Of a stretch of 64,000 bases of DNA, positions 49,862-62,700 are shown piece after piece. This DNA is from Liolophura sinensis. Lineage: Eukaryota > Mollusca > Polyplacophora > Chitonida > Chitonidae. The notes under the pieces were generated by a model. It was given only the letters and a program-made list of their open reading frames with translations, was not told where the DNA came from and did not search any database. The translations under genes were made by a program, and so were the position numbers. The first letter of the stretch is position 1, and the number at the start of each line of letters is the position of its first letter. The stretch covers positions 62,001-126,000 of the forward strand of contig NW_027017985.1 of NCBI RefSeq assembly GCF_032854445.1, written 5' to 3'.

Positions 49862-52056
49862 TTGAATGATCATTTATGTCATAATCACGTGCACAGCAAC
49901 GGCTCTTACTCCATGGAAACCAGGGAAATTTGCAATTTTTCAACAGCTGCCGATGCCTGGCTCAATTCCGCATCTTTTGGCACCTTACTGAAGTGGGTCA
50001 GTGTTCAGTTGTACTTTTTACAGCAGACTGTATCAAGTACCTTGTGTTTTTCACGTACAAATGGTGTGGTTTTTCTACACGTAGATAAAGACATTGAGAT
50101 TGTCTTGCACTTAGAAGTAAGGCAACTGCTGGGTGAGTTAAATGGGCTTATCCCAAAGATTTGACGTCTTCTGGGCTACCGAAGGGCACATAACTTATAG
50201 TCAAAAGTTGAATATAGTAATGACCAGTCGCGATTGTACAGAGTACAGTGTAGCCGATTTCAATTAACAAAAAGACCAGGCAAAAATGCAAAAGGGGAAA
50301 AACTGTTCCAGTGCTGCTGGTAAGAGGCTAATCCGACGTATTTTGTGACGACAAATCGAATGGTGCAAACCGCGTTGCTCTCCGACCAATACTTTTGGCT
50401 GTAGTGACAATTGAATGATCATTTATGTCATAATCACGTGCACAGCAACGGCTCTTACTCCATGGAAACCAGGGAAATTTGCAATTTTTCAACAGCTGCC
50501 GATGCCTGGCTCAATTCCGAATCTTTTGGCACCTTACTGAAGTGAGTCAGTGTTCAGTTGTACTTTTTACAGCAGACTGTATCAAGTACCTTGTGTTTTT
50601 CACGTACAAATGGTGTGGTTTTTCTACACGTAGATAAAGACATTGAGATTGTCTTGCACTTAGAAGTAAGGCAACTGCTGGGTGAGTTAAATGGGCTTAG
50701 CCCAAAGATTTGACGTCTTCTGGGCTACCGAAGGGCACATAACTTATAGTCAAAAGTTGAATATAGTAATGACCAGTCGCGATTGTACAGAGTACAGTGT
50801 AGCCGGTTTCAATTAACAAAAAGACCAGGCAAAAATGCAAAAGTGGAAAAACTGTTCCAGTGCTGCTGGTAAGAAGCTAATCCGACGTATTTTGTGACGA
50901 GAAATCGAATGGTGCAAACCGCGTTGCTCTCCGACCAATACTTTTGGCTGTAGTGACAATTGAATGATCATTTATGTCATAATCATGTGCCCAGCAACGG
51001 CTCTTACTCCATGGAAACCAGGGAAATTTGCAATTTTTCAACAGCTGCCGATGCCTGGCTCAATTCCGCATCTTTTGGCACCTTACTGAAGTGGGTCAGT
51101 GTTCAGTTGTACTTTTTACAGCAGACTGTATCAAGTACCTTGTGTTTTTTATGTACAAATGGTGTGGTTTTTCTACACGTAGATAAAGACATTGAGATTG
51201 TCTTGCACTTCGAAGTAAGGCAATTGCTGGGTGAGTTAAATGGGCTTAGCCCAAAGATTTCAGGTCTTCTGGGCTACCGAAGGGCACATAACTTATAGTC
51301 AAAAGTTGAATATAGTAATGACCAGTCGCGATTGTACAGAGTACAGTGTAGCCGATTTCAATTAACAAAAAGACCAGGCAAAAATGCAAAAGTGGAAAAA
51401 CTGTTCCAGTGCTGCTGGTAAGAAGCTAATCCAACGTATTTTGTGACGAGAAATCGAATGGTGGAAACCGCGTTGCTCTCCTACCAATACTTTTGGCTGT
51501 AGCGACAATTCAATGATCATTGATGTCATAATCACGTGCCCAGCAACGGCTCTTACTCCATGGAAACCAGGGATATTTGCAATTTTTAACAGCTGCCGAT
51601 GCCTGGCTCAGTTCCGCATCTTTTGGCACCTTACTGAAGTGGGTCAGTGTTCAGTTGTACTTTTTACAGCAGACTGTATCAAGTACCTTGTGTTTTTCAC
51701 GTACAAATGGTGTGGTTTTTCTACACGTAGATAAAGACATTGAGATTGTCTTGCACTTAGAAGTAAGGCAACTGCTGGGTGAGTTAAATGGGCTTAGCCC
51801 AAAGATTTCAGGTCTTCTGGGCTACCGAAGGGCACATAACTTATAGTCAAAAGTTGAATATAGTAATGACCAGTCGCGATTGTACAGAGTACAGTGTAGC
51901 CGATTTCAATTAACAAAAAGACCAGGTAAAAATGCAAAAGTGGAAAAACTGTTCCAGTGCTGCTGGTAAGAGGCTAATCCGACGTACTTTGTGACGAGAA
52001 ATCGAATGGTGCAAACCGCGTTGCTCTCCGACCAATACTTTTGGCTGTAGCGACAA
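49862..52056 (+). repeat. Four-unit segment (49862, 50411, 50960, 51509)
   Basis: Units 49862 and 50411 are closely alike (GCACAGC, GGCAACTGC, GATTTGACGTC), as expected for a tandem one-unit duplication. 50411 has a private TGAGTCAG at about 50544, which makes a TGA stop in the open frame. Units 50960+51509 repeat 43837+44386 with an offset of 7123 bp (13 units), including CATGTGCCC, CACTTCGAAG, ATCCAACG and GGTGGAAACC. Unit 51509 has one T fewer in its TTTTTAACAG run and is 548 bp. Confidence 0.87.
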
Positions 52057-55000
52057 TTCAATGATCATTGATGTCATAATCACGTGCCCAGCAACGGCTC
52101 TTACTCCATGGAAACCAGGGATATTTGCAATTTTTTAACAGCTGCCGATGCCTGGCCCAATTCCGCATCTTTTGGCACCTTATAAATGTGGGTCAGTGTT
52201 CAGTTGTACTTTTTACAGCAGACTGTATCAAGTACCTTGTGTTTTTTATGTACAAATGGTGTGGTTTTTCTACACGTAGATAAAGACATTGAGATTGTTT
52301 TGGACTTAGAAGTAAGACAATTGCTGGGTGAGTTAAATGGGCTTAGCCCAAAGATTTGACGTCTTCTGGGCTACCGAAGGGCACATAACTTATAGTCAAA
52401 AGTTGAATGTAGTAATGACCAGTAGCGATTGTACAGAGTACAGTGTAGCCGGTTTCAATTAACAAAAAGACCAGGCAAAAATGCAAAAGTGGAAAAACTG
52501 TTCCAGTGCTACTAGTAAGAGGCTAATCCGACATATTTTGTGACGAGAAATCGAATGGTGCAAACCGCGTTGCTCTCCGACCAATACTTTTGCCTGTAGT
52601 GACAACTGAATGATCATTGATGTTATAATCACGTGCACAGCAACGGCTCTTACTCCATGGAAACCAGGGAAATTTGCAATTTTTCAACAGCTGCCGATGC
52701 CTGGCTCAATTCGAATCTTTTGGCACCTTACTGAAGTGGGTCAGTGTTCAGTTGTACTTTTTACAGCAGACTGTATCAAGTATCTTGTGTTTTTCACGTA
52801 CAAATGGTGTGGGTTTTTCTACACGTAGATAAAGACATTGAGATTGTCTTGCACTTAGAAGTAAGGCAATTGCTGGGTGAGTTAAATGGGCTTTAGCCCA
52901 AAGATTTCAGGTCTTCTGGGCTACCGAAGGGCACATAACTTATAGTCAAAAGTTGAATATAGTAATGACCAGTCGCGATTGTACAGAGTATAGTGTAGCC
53001 GGTTTCAATTAACAAAAAGACCAGGCAAAAATGCAAAAGTGGAAAAACTGTTCCAGTGCTGCTGGTAAGAGGCTAATCCGACGTATTTTGTGACGAGAAA
53101 TCGAATGGTGCAAACCGCGTTTCTCTCCGACCAATACTTTTGGCTGTAGTGACAATTGAATGATCATTTATGTCATAATCACGTGCCCAGCAACGGCTCT
53201 TACTCCATGGAAACCGGGGAAATTTGCAATTTTTCAACAGCTGCCGATACCTGGCTCAATTCCGCATCTTTTGGCACCTTATTCATGTGGGTCTGTGGTC
53301 AGTTGTACTTTTACAGCAGACTGTATCAAGTACCTTGTGTTTTTTATGTACAAATGGTGTGGTTTTTCTACACGTAGATAAAGACATTGAGATTGTCTTG
53401 CACTAGAAGTAAGACAATTGCTGGGTGAGTTAAATGGGCTTAGCCCAAAGATTTGACGTCTTCTGGGCTACCGAAGGGCACATAACTTATAGTCAAAAGT
53501 TGAATATAGTAATGACCAGTCGCGATAGTACAGAGTACAGTGTAGCCGATTTCAATTAACAAAAAGACCAGGTAAAAATGCAAAAGTGGAAAAACTGTTC
53601 CAGTGCTGCTGGTAAGAGGCTAATCCGACGTATTTTGTGACGAGAAATCGAATGGTGCAAACCGCGTTGCTCTCCGACCAATACTTTTGCCTGTAGTGAC
53701 AATTGAATGATCATTTATGTCATAATCACGTGCCCAGCAACGGCTCTTACTCCATGGAAACCAGGGATATTTGCAATTTTTCAACAGCTGCCGATGCCTG
53801 GCTCAATTCCGCATCTTTTGGCACCTTACTGAAGTGGGTCAGTGTTCAGTTGTACTTTTTACAGCAGACTGTATCAAGTACCTTGTGTTTTCACGTACAA
53901 ATGGTGTGGTTTTTCTACACGTAGATAAACACATTGAGATTGTCTTGCACTTAGAAGTAAGACAATTGCTGGGTGAGTTAAATGGGCCTTAGCCCAAATA
54001 TTTCAGGTCTTCTGGGCTACCGAAGGGCACATAACTTATAGTCAAAAGTTGAATATAGTAATGACCAGTCGCGATTGTACAGAGTACAGTGTAGCCGATT
54101 TCAATTAACAAAAAGAACACGCAAAAATGCAAAAGTGGAAAATCTGTTCCAGTGCTGCTAGTAAGAGGCAAATCCGACGTATTTTGTGACGAAAAATCGA
54201 ATGGTGCAAACCGCGTTGCTCTCCGACCAATACTTTTGGCTGTAGCGACAATTGAATGATCATTGATGTCATAATCACGTGCACAGCAACGGCTCTTACT
54301 CCATGGAAACCAGGGAAAATTTGCAATTTTTCAACAGCTGCCGATGCCTGGCTCAATTCCGCATCTTTTGGCACCTTACTGAAGTGGGTCAGTGTTCAGT
54401 TGTACTTTTTACAGCAGACTGTATCAAGTACCTTGTGTTTTTCAAGTACAAATGATATGGTTTTTCTACACGTAGATAAAGACATTGAGATTGTCTTGCA
54501 CTTCGAAGTAAGGCAATTGCTGGGTGAGTTAAATGGGCTTAGCCCAAAGATTTCAAGTCTTCTGGGCTACCGAAGGGCACATAACTTATAGTCAAAAGTT
54601 TGAATATAGTAATGACAGTCGCGATTGTACAGAGTACAGTGTAGCCGATTTCAATTAACAAAAAGACCAGGCAAAAATGCAAAAGTGGAAAAACTGTTCC
54701 AGTGCTGCTGGTAAGAGGCTAATCCGACGTATTTTGTGACGAGAAATCAAATGGTGCAAACCGCGTTCCTCTCCGACCAATACTTTTGGCTGTAGTGACA
54801 ATTCAATGATTATTTATGTCATAATCACGTGCCCAGCAACGGCTCTTACTCCATGGAAACCAGGGAAATTTGCAATTTTGCGACAGCTGCCGATGCCTGG
54901 CTCAATTCCGAATCTTTTTGGCACCTTACTGAAGTGGGTCAGTGTTCAGTTGTACTTTTTACAGCAGACTGTATCAAGTACCTTGTGTTTTTTATGTACA

Positions 55001-55350
55001 AATGGTCTGGTTTTTCTACACCTAGATAAAGACATTGAGATTGTCTTGCACTTAGAAGTAGGGCAACTGCTGGGTGAGTTAAATGGCTTAGCCCAAAGAT
55101 TTCAGGTCTTCTGGGCTACCGAAGGGCACATAACTTATAGTCAAAAGTTGAATATAGTAATGACCAGTAGCGATTGTACAGAGTACAGTGTAGGCGGTTT
55201 CAATTAACAAAAAGACCAGGTAAAAATGCAAAAGTGGAAAAACTGTTCCAGTGCTGCTGGTAAGAGGCTAATCCGACGTATTTTGTGACAAGAAATCGAA
55301 TGGTGCAAACCGCGTTGCTCTCCGACCAACACTTTTGCCTGTAGTGACAA
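52057..55350 (+). repeat. Six-unit HOR block, indel-rich copy of 46032-49861
   Basis: Unit starts are 52057, 52606, 53156, 53703, 54252 and 54802, matching 46032, 46581/47130, 47679, 48227, 48776 and 49326. Shared rare variants include AAGTATCTTG, GGTCTGTGGTCAG, AAACACATTG, AAATGATATGG and TTTTGCGACAGC. Private single-base indels are dense: AATTCGAATC (52710), GTGGGTTTTTC (52809), GCTTTAGCCC (52891), GCACTAGAAG (53400), GTGTTTTCACG (53886), GGGCCTTAGC (53986), GGGAAAATTTG (54315), AAGTTTGAAT (54597), ATGACAGTCG (54612), CTTTTTGGC (54914) and AATGGCTTAG (55083). No other stretch of this length has so many. Confidence 0.9.
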
Positions 55351-58300
55351 TTGAATGATCATTTATGTCATAATCACGTGCCCAGCAACGGCTCTTACTC
55401 CATGAAAACCAGGGAAATTTGCAATTTTTCAACAGCTGCCGATGCCTGGCTCAATTCCGCACCTTTTGGCACCTTACTGAAGTGGGTCAGTGTTCAGTTG
55501 TACTTTTTACAGCAGACTGTATCAAGTACCTTGTGTTTTTTATGTACAAATGGTCTGGTTTTTCTACACGTAGATAAAGACATTGAGATTGTCTTGCACT
55601 TAGAAGTAAGGCAATTGCTGGGTGAGTTAAATGGGCTTAGCCCAAAGATTTCAGGTCTTCTGGGCTACCGAAGGGCACATAACTTATAGTCAAAAGTTGA
55701 ATATAGTAATGACCAGTCGCGATTGTACAGAGTACAGTGTAGCCGGTTTCAATTAACAAAAAGACCAGGCAAAAATGCAAAAGTGGAAAAACTGTTCCAG
55801 TGCTACTAGTAAGAGGCTAATCCGACGTATTTTGTGACGAGAAATCGAATGGTGCAAACCGCGTTGCTCTCCGACCAATACTTTTGCCTGTAGTGACAAT
55901 TGAATGATCATTGATGTCATAATCACGTGCACAGCAACGGCTCTTACTCCATGCAAACCAGGGAAATTTGCAATTTTTCAACAGCTGCCGATGCCTGGCT
56001 CAATTCCGCATCTTTTGGCACCTTACTGAAGTGGGTCAGTGTTCAGTTGTACTTTTTACAGCAGACTGTATCAAGTACCTTGTGTTTTTCACGTACAAAT
56101 GGTGTGGTTTTTCTACACGTAGATAAAGACATTGAGATTGTCTTGCACTTAGAAGTAAGGCAATTGCTGGGTGAGTTAAATGGGCTTAGCCCAAAGATTT
56201 GACGTCTTCTGGGCTACCGAAGGGCACATAACTTATAGTCAAAAGTTGAATATAGTAATGACCAGTCGCGATTGTACAGAGTACAGTGTAGCCGATTTCA
56301 ATTAACAAAAAGACCAGGTAAAAATGCAAAAGTGGAAAAACTGTTCCAGTGCTGCTGTTAAGAGGCTAATCCGACGTATTTTGTGACGAGAAATCGAATG
56401 GTGCAAACCGCGTTGCTCTCCGACCAATACTTTTGCCTGTAGTGACAATTGAATGATCATTTATGTCATAATCACGTGCCCAGCAACGGCTCTTACTCCA
56501 TGGAAACCAGGGAAATTTGCATTTTTTCAACAGCTGCCGATGCCTGGCTCAATTCCGCATCTTTTGGCACCTTACTGAAGTGGGTCAGTGTTCAGTTGTA
56601 CTTTTTACGGCAGACTGTATCAAGTACCTTGTGTTTTTCACGTACAAATGGTGTGGTTTTTCTACACGTAGATAAACACATTGAGATTGTCTTGCACTTA
56701 GAAGTAAGACAATTGCTGGGTGAGTTAAATGGGCTTAGCCCAAATATTTCAGGTCTTCTGGGCTACCGAAGGGCACATAACTTATAGTCAAAAGTTGAAT
56801 ATAGTAATGACCAGTCGCGATTGTACAGAGTACAGTGTAGCCGATTTCAATTAATAAAAAGACCAGGCAAAAATGCAAAAGTGGAAAAACTGTTCCAGTG
56901 CTGCTAGTAAGAGGCAAATCCGACGTATTTTGTGACGAAAAATCGAATGGTGCAAACCGCGTTGCTCTCCGACCAATACTTTTGGCTGTAGCGACAATTC
57001 AATGATCATTGATGTCATAATCACGTGCACAGCAACGGCTCTTACTCCATGGAAACCGGGGAAATTTGCAATTTTTCAACAGCTGCCGATGCCTGGCTCA
57101 ATTCCGAATCTTTTGGCACCTTACTGAAGTGGGTCAGTGTTCAGTTGTACTTTTTACAGCAGACTGTATCAAGTACCTTGTGTTTTTCACGTACAAATGG
57201 TGTGGTTTTTCTACACGTAGATAAAGACATTGAGATTGTCTTGCACTTAGAAGTAAGGCAACTGCTGGGTGAGTTAAATGGGCTTAGCCCAAAGATTTGA
57301 CGTCTTCTGGGCTACCGAAGGGCACATAACTTATAGTCAAAAGTTGAATATAGTAATGACCAGTCGCGATTGTACAGAGTACAGTGTAGCCGATTTCAAT
57401 TAACAAAAAGACCAGGCAAAAATGCAAAAGTGGAAAAACTGTTCCAGTGCTGCTGGTAAGAGGCTAATCCGACGTATTTTGTGACGACAAATCGAATGGT
57501 GCAAACCGCGTTGCTCTCCGACCAATACTTTTGCCTGTAGTGACAATTGAATGATCATTTATGTCATAATCACGTGCACAGCAACGGCTCTTACTCCATG
57601 GAAACCGGGGAAATTTGCAATTTTTCAACAGCTGCCGATGTTTGGCTCAATTCCGAATCTTTTGGCACCTTACTGAAGTGGGTCAGTGTTCAGTTGTACT
57701 TTTTACAGCAGACTGTATCAAGTACCTTGTGTTTTTCACGTACAAATGGTGTGGTTTTTCTACACGTAGATAAAGACATTGACATTGTCTTGCACTTAGA
57801 AGTAAGGCAACTGCTGGGTGAGTTAAATGGGCTTAGCCCAAAGATTTGACGTCTTCTGGGCTACCGAAGGGCACATAACTTATAGTCAAAAGTTGAATAT
57901 AGTAATGACCAGTCGCGATTGTACAGAGTACAGTGTAGCCGGTTTCAATTAACAAAAAGACCAGGCAAAACTGCAAAAGTGGAAAAACTGTTCCAGTGCT
58001 GCTGGTAAGAGGCTAATCCGACGTATTTTGTGACGACAAATCGAATGGTGCAAACCGCGTTTCTCTCCGACCAATACTTTTGGCTGTAGTGACAATTGAA
58101 TGATCATTTATGTCATAATCACGTGCACAGCAACGGCTCTTACTCCATGGAAACCAGGGAAATTTGCAATTTTTCAACAGCTGTCGATACCTGGCTCAAT
58201 TCCGCATCTTTTGGCACCTTATTCATGTGGGTCTGTGGTCAGTTGTACTTTTACAGCAGACTGTATCAAGTACCTTGTGTTTTTTATGTACAAATGGTGT

Positions 58301-59741
58301 GGTTTTTCTACACGTAGATAAACACATTGAGATTGTCTTGGACTGAGAAGTAAGACAATTGCTGGGTGAGTTAAATGGGCTTAGCCCAAAGATTTCAGGT
58401 CTTCTGGGCTACCGAAGGGCACATAACTTATAGTCAAAAGTTGAATATAGTAATGACCAGTCGCGATTGTACAGAGTACAGTGTAGCCGATTTCAATTAA
58501 CAAAAAGACCAGGCAAAAATGCAAAAGTGGAAAAACTGTTCCAGTGCTGCTAGTAAGAGGCAAATCCGACGTATTTTGTGACGAAAAATCGAATGGTGCA
58601 AACCGCGTTGCTCTCCGACCAATACTTTTGGCTGTAGCGACAATTCAATGATCATTGATGTCATAATCACGTGCCCAGCAACGGCTCTTACTCCATGGAA
58701 ACCAGGGAAATTTGCAATTTTTTAACAGCTGCCGATGCCTGGCTCAGTTCCGCATCTTTTGGCACCTTACTGAAGTGGGTCAGTGTTCAGTTGTACTTTT
58801 TACAGCAGACTGTATCAAGTACCTTGTGTTTTTCACGTACAAATGGTGTGGTTTTTCTACACGTAGATAAGGACATTGAGATTGTCTTGCACTTAGAAGT
58901 AAGGCAACTGCTGGGTGAGTTAAATGGGCTTAGCCCAAAGATTTCAGGTCTTCTGGGCTACCGAAGGGCACATAACTTATAGTCAAAAGTTGAATATAGT
59001 AATGACCAGTCGCGATTGTACAGAGTACAGTGTAGCCGGTTTCAATTAACAAAAAGACCAGGCAAAAATGCAAAAGTGGAAAAACTGTTCCAGTGCTGCT
59101 GGTAAGAGGCTAATCCGATGTATTTTGTGACGACAAATCGAATGGTGCAAACCGCGTTTCTCTCCGACCAATACTTTTGGCTGTAGTGACAATTGAATGA
59201 TCATTTATGTCATAATCACGTGCGTAGCAACGGCTCTTACTCCATGGAAACCAGGGAAATTTGCAATTTTTCAACAGCTGCCGATGCCTGGCTCAATTCC
59301 GCATCTTTTGGCACCTTATTCATGTGGGTCTGTAGTCAGTTGTACTTTTTACAGCAGACTGTATCAAGTACCTTGTGTTTTTTATGTACAAATGATCTGG
59401 TTTTTCTACACGTAGATAAAGACATTGAGATTGTCTTGCACTTCGAAGTAAGGCAATTGCTGGGTGAGTTAAATGGGCTTAGCCCAAAGATTTCAGGTCT
59501 TCTGGGCTACCGAAGGGCACATAACTTATAGTCAAAAGTTGAATATAGTAATGACCAGTCGCGATTGTACAGAGTACAGTGTAGCCGATTTCAATTAACA
59601 AAAAGACCAGGCAAAAATGCAAAAGTGGAAAAACTGTTCCAGTGCTGCTGGTAAGAGGCTAATCCGACGTATTTTGTGACGAGAAATCGAATGGTGCAAA
59701 CCGCGTTGCTCTCCGACCAATACTTTTGGCTGTAGCGACAA
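55351..59741 (+). repeat. Eight-unit right-domain segment
   Basis: Unit starts are 55351, 55900, 56449, 56998, 57547, 58096, 58644 and 59193. Unit 55351 has CTCCATGAAAACC and CCGCACCTTTTG. Unit 55900 ends with GCTGTTAAG. Unit 56449 is of the AAACACATTG/CCAAATATTTC type, with GCATTTTTTC and TTACGGCAG as private changes. Units 56998 and 57547 share GGAAACCGGGG and are near duplicates. Unit 58096 repeats the 47679/53156 type (GGTCTGTGGTCAG, one-base-short TACTTTTACAGC). Unit 59193 has a related GGTCTGTAGTCAG but a full-length T run, so it is a recombinant or a partial revertant. Confidence 0.87.
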
Positions 59742-62700
59742 TTCAATGATCATTGATGTCATAATTACGTGCCCAGCAACGGCTCTTACTCCATGAAAAA
59801 CAGGGAAATTTGCAATTTTTCAACAGCTGCCGATGCCTGGCTCAATTCCGCACCTTTTGGCACCTTACTGAAGTGGGTCAGTGTTCAGTTGTACTTTTTA
59901 CAGCAGACTGTATCAAGTACCTTGTGTTTTTTATGTACAAATGGTCTGGTTTTTCTACACGTAGATAAAGACATTGACATTGTCTTGCACTTAGAAGTAA
60001 GACAATTGCTGGGTGAGTTAAATGGGCTTAGCCCAAAGATTTGACGTCTTCTGGGCTACCGAAGGGCACATAACTTATAGTCAAAAGTTGAATATAGTAA
60101 TGACCAGTCGCGATTGTACAGAGTACAGTGTAGCCGATTTCAATTAACAAAAAGACCAGGTAAAAATGCAAAAGTGGAAAAACTGTTCCAGTGCTGCTGT
60201 TAAGAGGCTAATCCGACGTATTTTGTGACGAGAAATCGAATGGTGCAAACCGCGTTGCTCTCCGACCATTACTTTTGGCTGTAGTGACAATTGAATGATC
60301 ATTTATGTCATAATCACGTGCGTAGCAACGGCTCTTACTCCATGGAAACCAGGGAAATTTGCAATTTTTCAACAGCTGCCGATGCCTGGCTCAATTCCGC
60401 ATCTTTTGGCACCTTACTGAAGTGGGTCAGTGTTCAGTTGTACTTTTTACAGCAGACTGTATCAAGTACCTTGTGTTTTTCACGTACTAATGGTGTGGTT
60501 TTTCTACACGTAGATAAACACATTGAGATTGTCTTGCACTTAGAAGTAAGACAATTGCTGGGTGAGTTAAATGGGCTTAGCCCAAATATTTCAGGTCTTC
60601 TGGGCTACCGAAGGGCACATAACTTATAGTCAAAAGTTGAATATAGTAATGACCAGTCGCGATTGTACAGAGTACAGTGTAGCCGATTTCAATTAACAAA
60701 AAGACCAGGCAAAAATGCAAAAGTGGAAAAACTGTTCCAGTGCTGCTAGTAAGAGGCAAATCCGACGTATTTTGTGACGAAAAATCGAATGGTGCAAACC
60801 GCGTTGCTCTCCGACCAATACTTTTGGCTGTAGCGACAATTCAATGATCATTGATGTCATAATCACGTGCACAGCAACGGCTCTTACTCCATGGAAACCA
60901 GGGAAATTTGCAATTTTTCAACAGCTGCCGATGCCTGGCTCAATTCCGCATCTTTTGGCACCTTACTAGAGTGGGTCAGTGTTCAGTTGTACTTTTTACA
61001 GCAGACTGTATCAAGTACCTTGTGTTTTTCACGTACAAATGGTCTGGTTTTTCTACACGTAGATAAAGACATTGAGATTGTCTTGCACTTAGAAGTAAGG
61101 CAATTGCTGGGTGAGTTAAATGGGCTTAGCCCAAAGATTTCAGGTCTTCTGGGCTACCGAAGGGCACATAACTTATAGTCAAAAGTTGAATATAGTAATG
61201 ACAAGTCGCGATTGTACAGAGTACAGTGTAGCCGATTTCAATTAACAAAAAGACCAGGCAAAAATGCAAAAGTGGAAAAACTGTTCCAGTGCTGCTGGAA
61301 AGAGGGTAATCCGACGTATTTTGTGACGAGAAATCGAATGGTGCAAACCGCGTTGCTCTCCGACCAATACTTTTGTCTGTAGTGACAATTGAATGATCAT
61401 TTATGTCATAATCACGTGCACAGCAACGGCTCTTACTCCATGGAAACCAGGGAAATTTGCAATTTTTCAACAGCTGCCGATGCCTGGCCCAATTCCGCAT
61501 CTTTTGGCACCTTATAAATGTGGGTCAGTGTTAAGTTGTACTTTTTACAGCAGACTGTATCAAGTACCTTGTGTTTTTTATGTACAAATGGTGTGGTTTT
61601 TCTACACGTAGATAAACACATTGAGATTATCTTGGACTTAGAAGTAAGACAATGGCTGGGTGAGTTAAATGGGCTTAGCCCAAAGATTTCAGGTCTTCTG
61701 GGCTACCGAAGGGCACATAACTTATAGTCAAAAGTTGAATATAGTAATGACCAGTCGCGATTGTACAGAGTACAGTGTAGCTGGTTTCAATTAACAAAAA
61801 GACCAGGTAAAAATGCAAAAGTGGAAAAACTGTTCCAGTGCTGCTGGTAAGAGGCTAATCCGACGTATTTTGTGACGAGAAATCGAATGGTGCAAACCGC
61901 GTTGCTCTCCGACCAATACTTTTGTCTGTAGTGACAATTGAATGATCATTTGTGTCATAATCACGTGCACAGCAACGGCTCTTACTCCATGGAAACCAGG
62001 GAAATTTGCAATTTTTCAACAGCTGCCGATGCCTGGCTCAGTTCCGCATCTTTTGGCACCTTACTGAAGTGGGTCAGTGTTCAGTTGTACTTTTTACAGC
62101 AGACTGTATCAAGTACCTTGTGTTTTTTATGTACAAATGGTGTGGTTTTTCTACACGTAGATAAAGACATTGAGATTGTCTTGCACTTAGAAGTAAGGCA
62201 ATTGCTGGGTGAGTTAAATGGGCTTAGCCCAAAGATTTCAGGTCTTCTGGGCTACCGAAGGGCACATAACTTATAGTCAAAAGTTGAATATAGTAATGAC
62301 CAGTCGCGATTGTACAGAGTACAGTGTAGCCGATTTCAATTAACAAAAAGACCAGGCAAAAATGCAAAAGTGGAAAAACTGTTCCAGTGCTGCTGGTAAG
62401 AGGCTAATCCGACGTATTTTGTGACGAGAAATCGAATGGTACAAACCGCGTTGCTCTCCGACCAATACTTTTGGCTGTAGCGACAATTCAATGATCATTG
62501 ATGTCATAATCACGTGCCCAGCAACGGCTCTTACTCCATGGAAACCAGGGATATTTGCAATTTTTTAACAGCTGCCGATGCCTGGCCCAATTCCGCATCT
62601 TTTGGCACCTTATAAATGTGGGTCAGTGTTAAGTTGTACTTTTTACAGCAGACTGTATCAAGTACCTTGTGTTTTTTATGTACAAATGGTGTGGTTTTTC

